Shown piece after piece: positions 6,592 through 7,038 of a stretch of 7,038 bases of DNA (the first letter of the stretch is position 1; every line of letters starts with the position of its first letter). This DNA comes from Clostridia bacterium (GTDB lineage: Bacteria; Bacillota; Clostridia; Oscillospirales; Acutalibacteraceae). The position numbers and the translations under genes are program-made. The stretch covers positions 1 through 7,038 of the forward strand of contig JAFVWD010000170.1 in the NCBI GenBank assembly GCA_017501865.1, given 5' to 3'. The notes beneath the pieces were generated by a model. The model did not search any database. It saw only the letters and a list, made by a program, of their open reading frames with translations, and had not been told where the DNA came from.

Positions 6592-7038
6592 ATGGAAAAG
6601 GTACGTTTAGGTATTATAGGTGTAGGTAATATGGGTTCAAGCCATATAAAAAATTATTTGGGCGGTAAGCTTCCGGAAATTGAAATTACTGCAGTTTGTG
6701 ATATAAAAGATGACAGGCTCAATTGGGCAAAAGAACAGATGCCCGAGGTTAAAACCTTTACAGATGCTTCTGAACTTATGGATTCAGGCGAGGTAGATGC
6801 TATACTCATAGCAACACCGCACTATTTTCATCCGCCAATGGCAATTGAAGCACTTAACAAGGGACTTCATGTTATGAGTGAAAAGCCTGCAGGTGTTTAT
6901 ACAAAGCAGGTACGTGAAATGAACGAAGTAGCAAAGAAAAGCGATAAGGTTTTCGGTATTATGTTTAATCAGAGAACAAACTGCCTTTACAGAAAAGCTC
7001 ACGAAATTGTTCATAGCGGTAAATACGGTGAGCTTAAA
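6592..7038 (+). CDS. Gfo/Idh/MocA-family NAD(P)-dependent oxidoreductase, N-terminal part (runs off the window end)
   Basis: The first 149 residues are visible, and the frame is still open at base 7038. The N-terminal Rossmann fold shows the dinucleotide loop GIIGVGNMGSSH (7-18), an acidic residue after strand 2 (AVCD, D37) that usually favours NAD over NADP, IATPHYFHPPMAIEALNKG (73-91), and the family EKPAG signature (97-101) that holds the catalytic-site lysine. FNQR (125-128) begins the substrate domain. The start ATG has AAGGA (6578-6582) 9 bases upstream. An ATG at 6582 is out of frame and soon stops. Members of this family oxidise or reduce sugars, inositols and sugar derivatives at a ring carbon. 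The position 17 bases after the GH3 gene suggests a shared transcript and a role on a sugar released by, or fed to, the glycosidase. The substrate is unknown, and the missing C-terminal domain would normally help decide it. Confidence 0.93.
   Translation, partial: MEKVRLGIIGVGNMGSSHIKNYLGGKLPEIEITAVCDIKDDRLNWAKEQMPEVKTFTDASELMDSGEVDAILIATPHYFHPPMAIEALNKGLHVMSEKPAGVYTKQVREMNEVAKKSDKVFGIMFNQRTNCLYRKAHEIVHSGKYGELK

Noticed and set aside
6784..7014. Minus-strand open frame of 76 codons near the window end
   Set aside because: It lies opposite clear Gfo/Idh/MocA coding sequence, including the EKPAG motif, and shows no protein signature.

Overview
The window is AT-rich chromosomal DNA, densely packed with genes, with good Shine-Dalgarno sites and Clostridia-like protein sequences. 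The most likely source is a gut or rumen member of the class Clostridia, probably an Oscillospirales/Ruminococcaceae-type organism. That placement rests on protein resemblance and composition, not on a phylogenetic marker. I see no mobile element, CRISPR array, tRNA or rRNA.

Layout. Bases 1-3859 read on the plus strand as one probable operon: the 3' part of a seryl-tRNA synthetase gene (serS), a TrmH/RlmB-type 2'-O-ribose rRNA methyltransferase (rlmB), and an 814-residue membrane protein that starts at TTG. The gaps are 12 and 33 bases and hold no terminator. The run ends at a perfect 11-bp hairpin (3860-3889) that also serves the small convergent gene on the other strand (3897-4052, 51 residues). 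A 71-base divergent region (4053-4123) separates this small gene from a second plus-strand unit. That unit holds a cytoplasmic GH3 beta-glycosidase (4124-6574) and, 17 bases on, a Gfo/Idh/MocA-type NAD(P)-dependent oxidoreductase that runs off the window end.

How the genes relate. The first unit joins two translation genes (tRNA charging and 23S rRNA modification) to a membrane protein of unknown job. The last unit looks like intracellular glycoside catabolism: GH3 releases terminal sugars and the dehydrogenase may oxidise a sugar or sugar derivative.

The most unusual item is the 814-residue protein. Its membrane topology (4 + 2 + 2 helices), a Pro-Cys pair in the sixth helix and the order of its soluble-domain landmarks match a P1B heavy-metal P-type ATPase. 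However, nearly every catalytic motif is altered or absent: the DKTGT phosphorylation loop reads DKDGG, the hinge GDGxND reads HDGKSS, the N-domain His-Pro is gone, and the actuator loop is shortened with no TGE. In place of metal-binding domains it has a roughly 260-residue acidic, probably disordered N-terminal region. It reads as a P-type ATPase pseudoenzyme kept as an intact gene, and is the best candidate here for undescribed biology.
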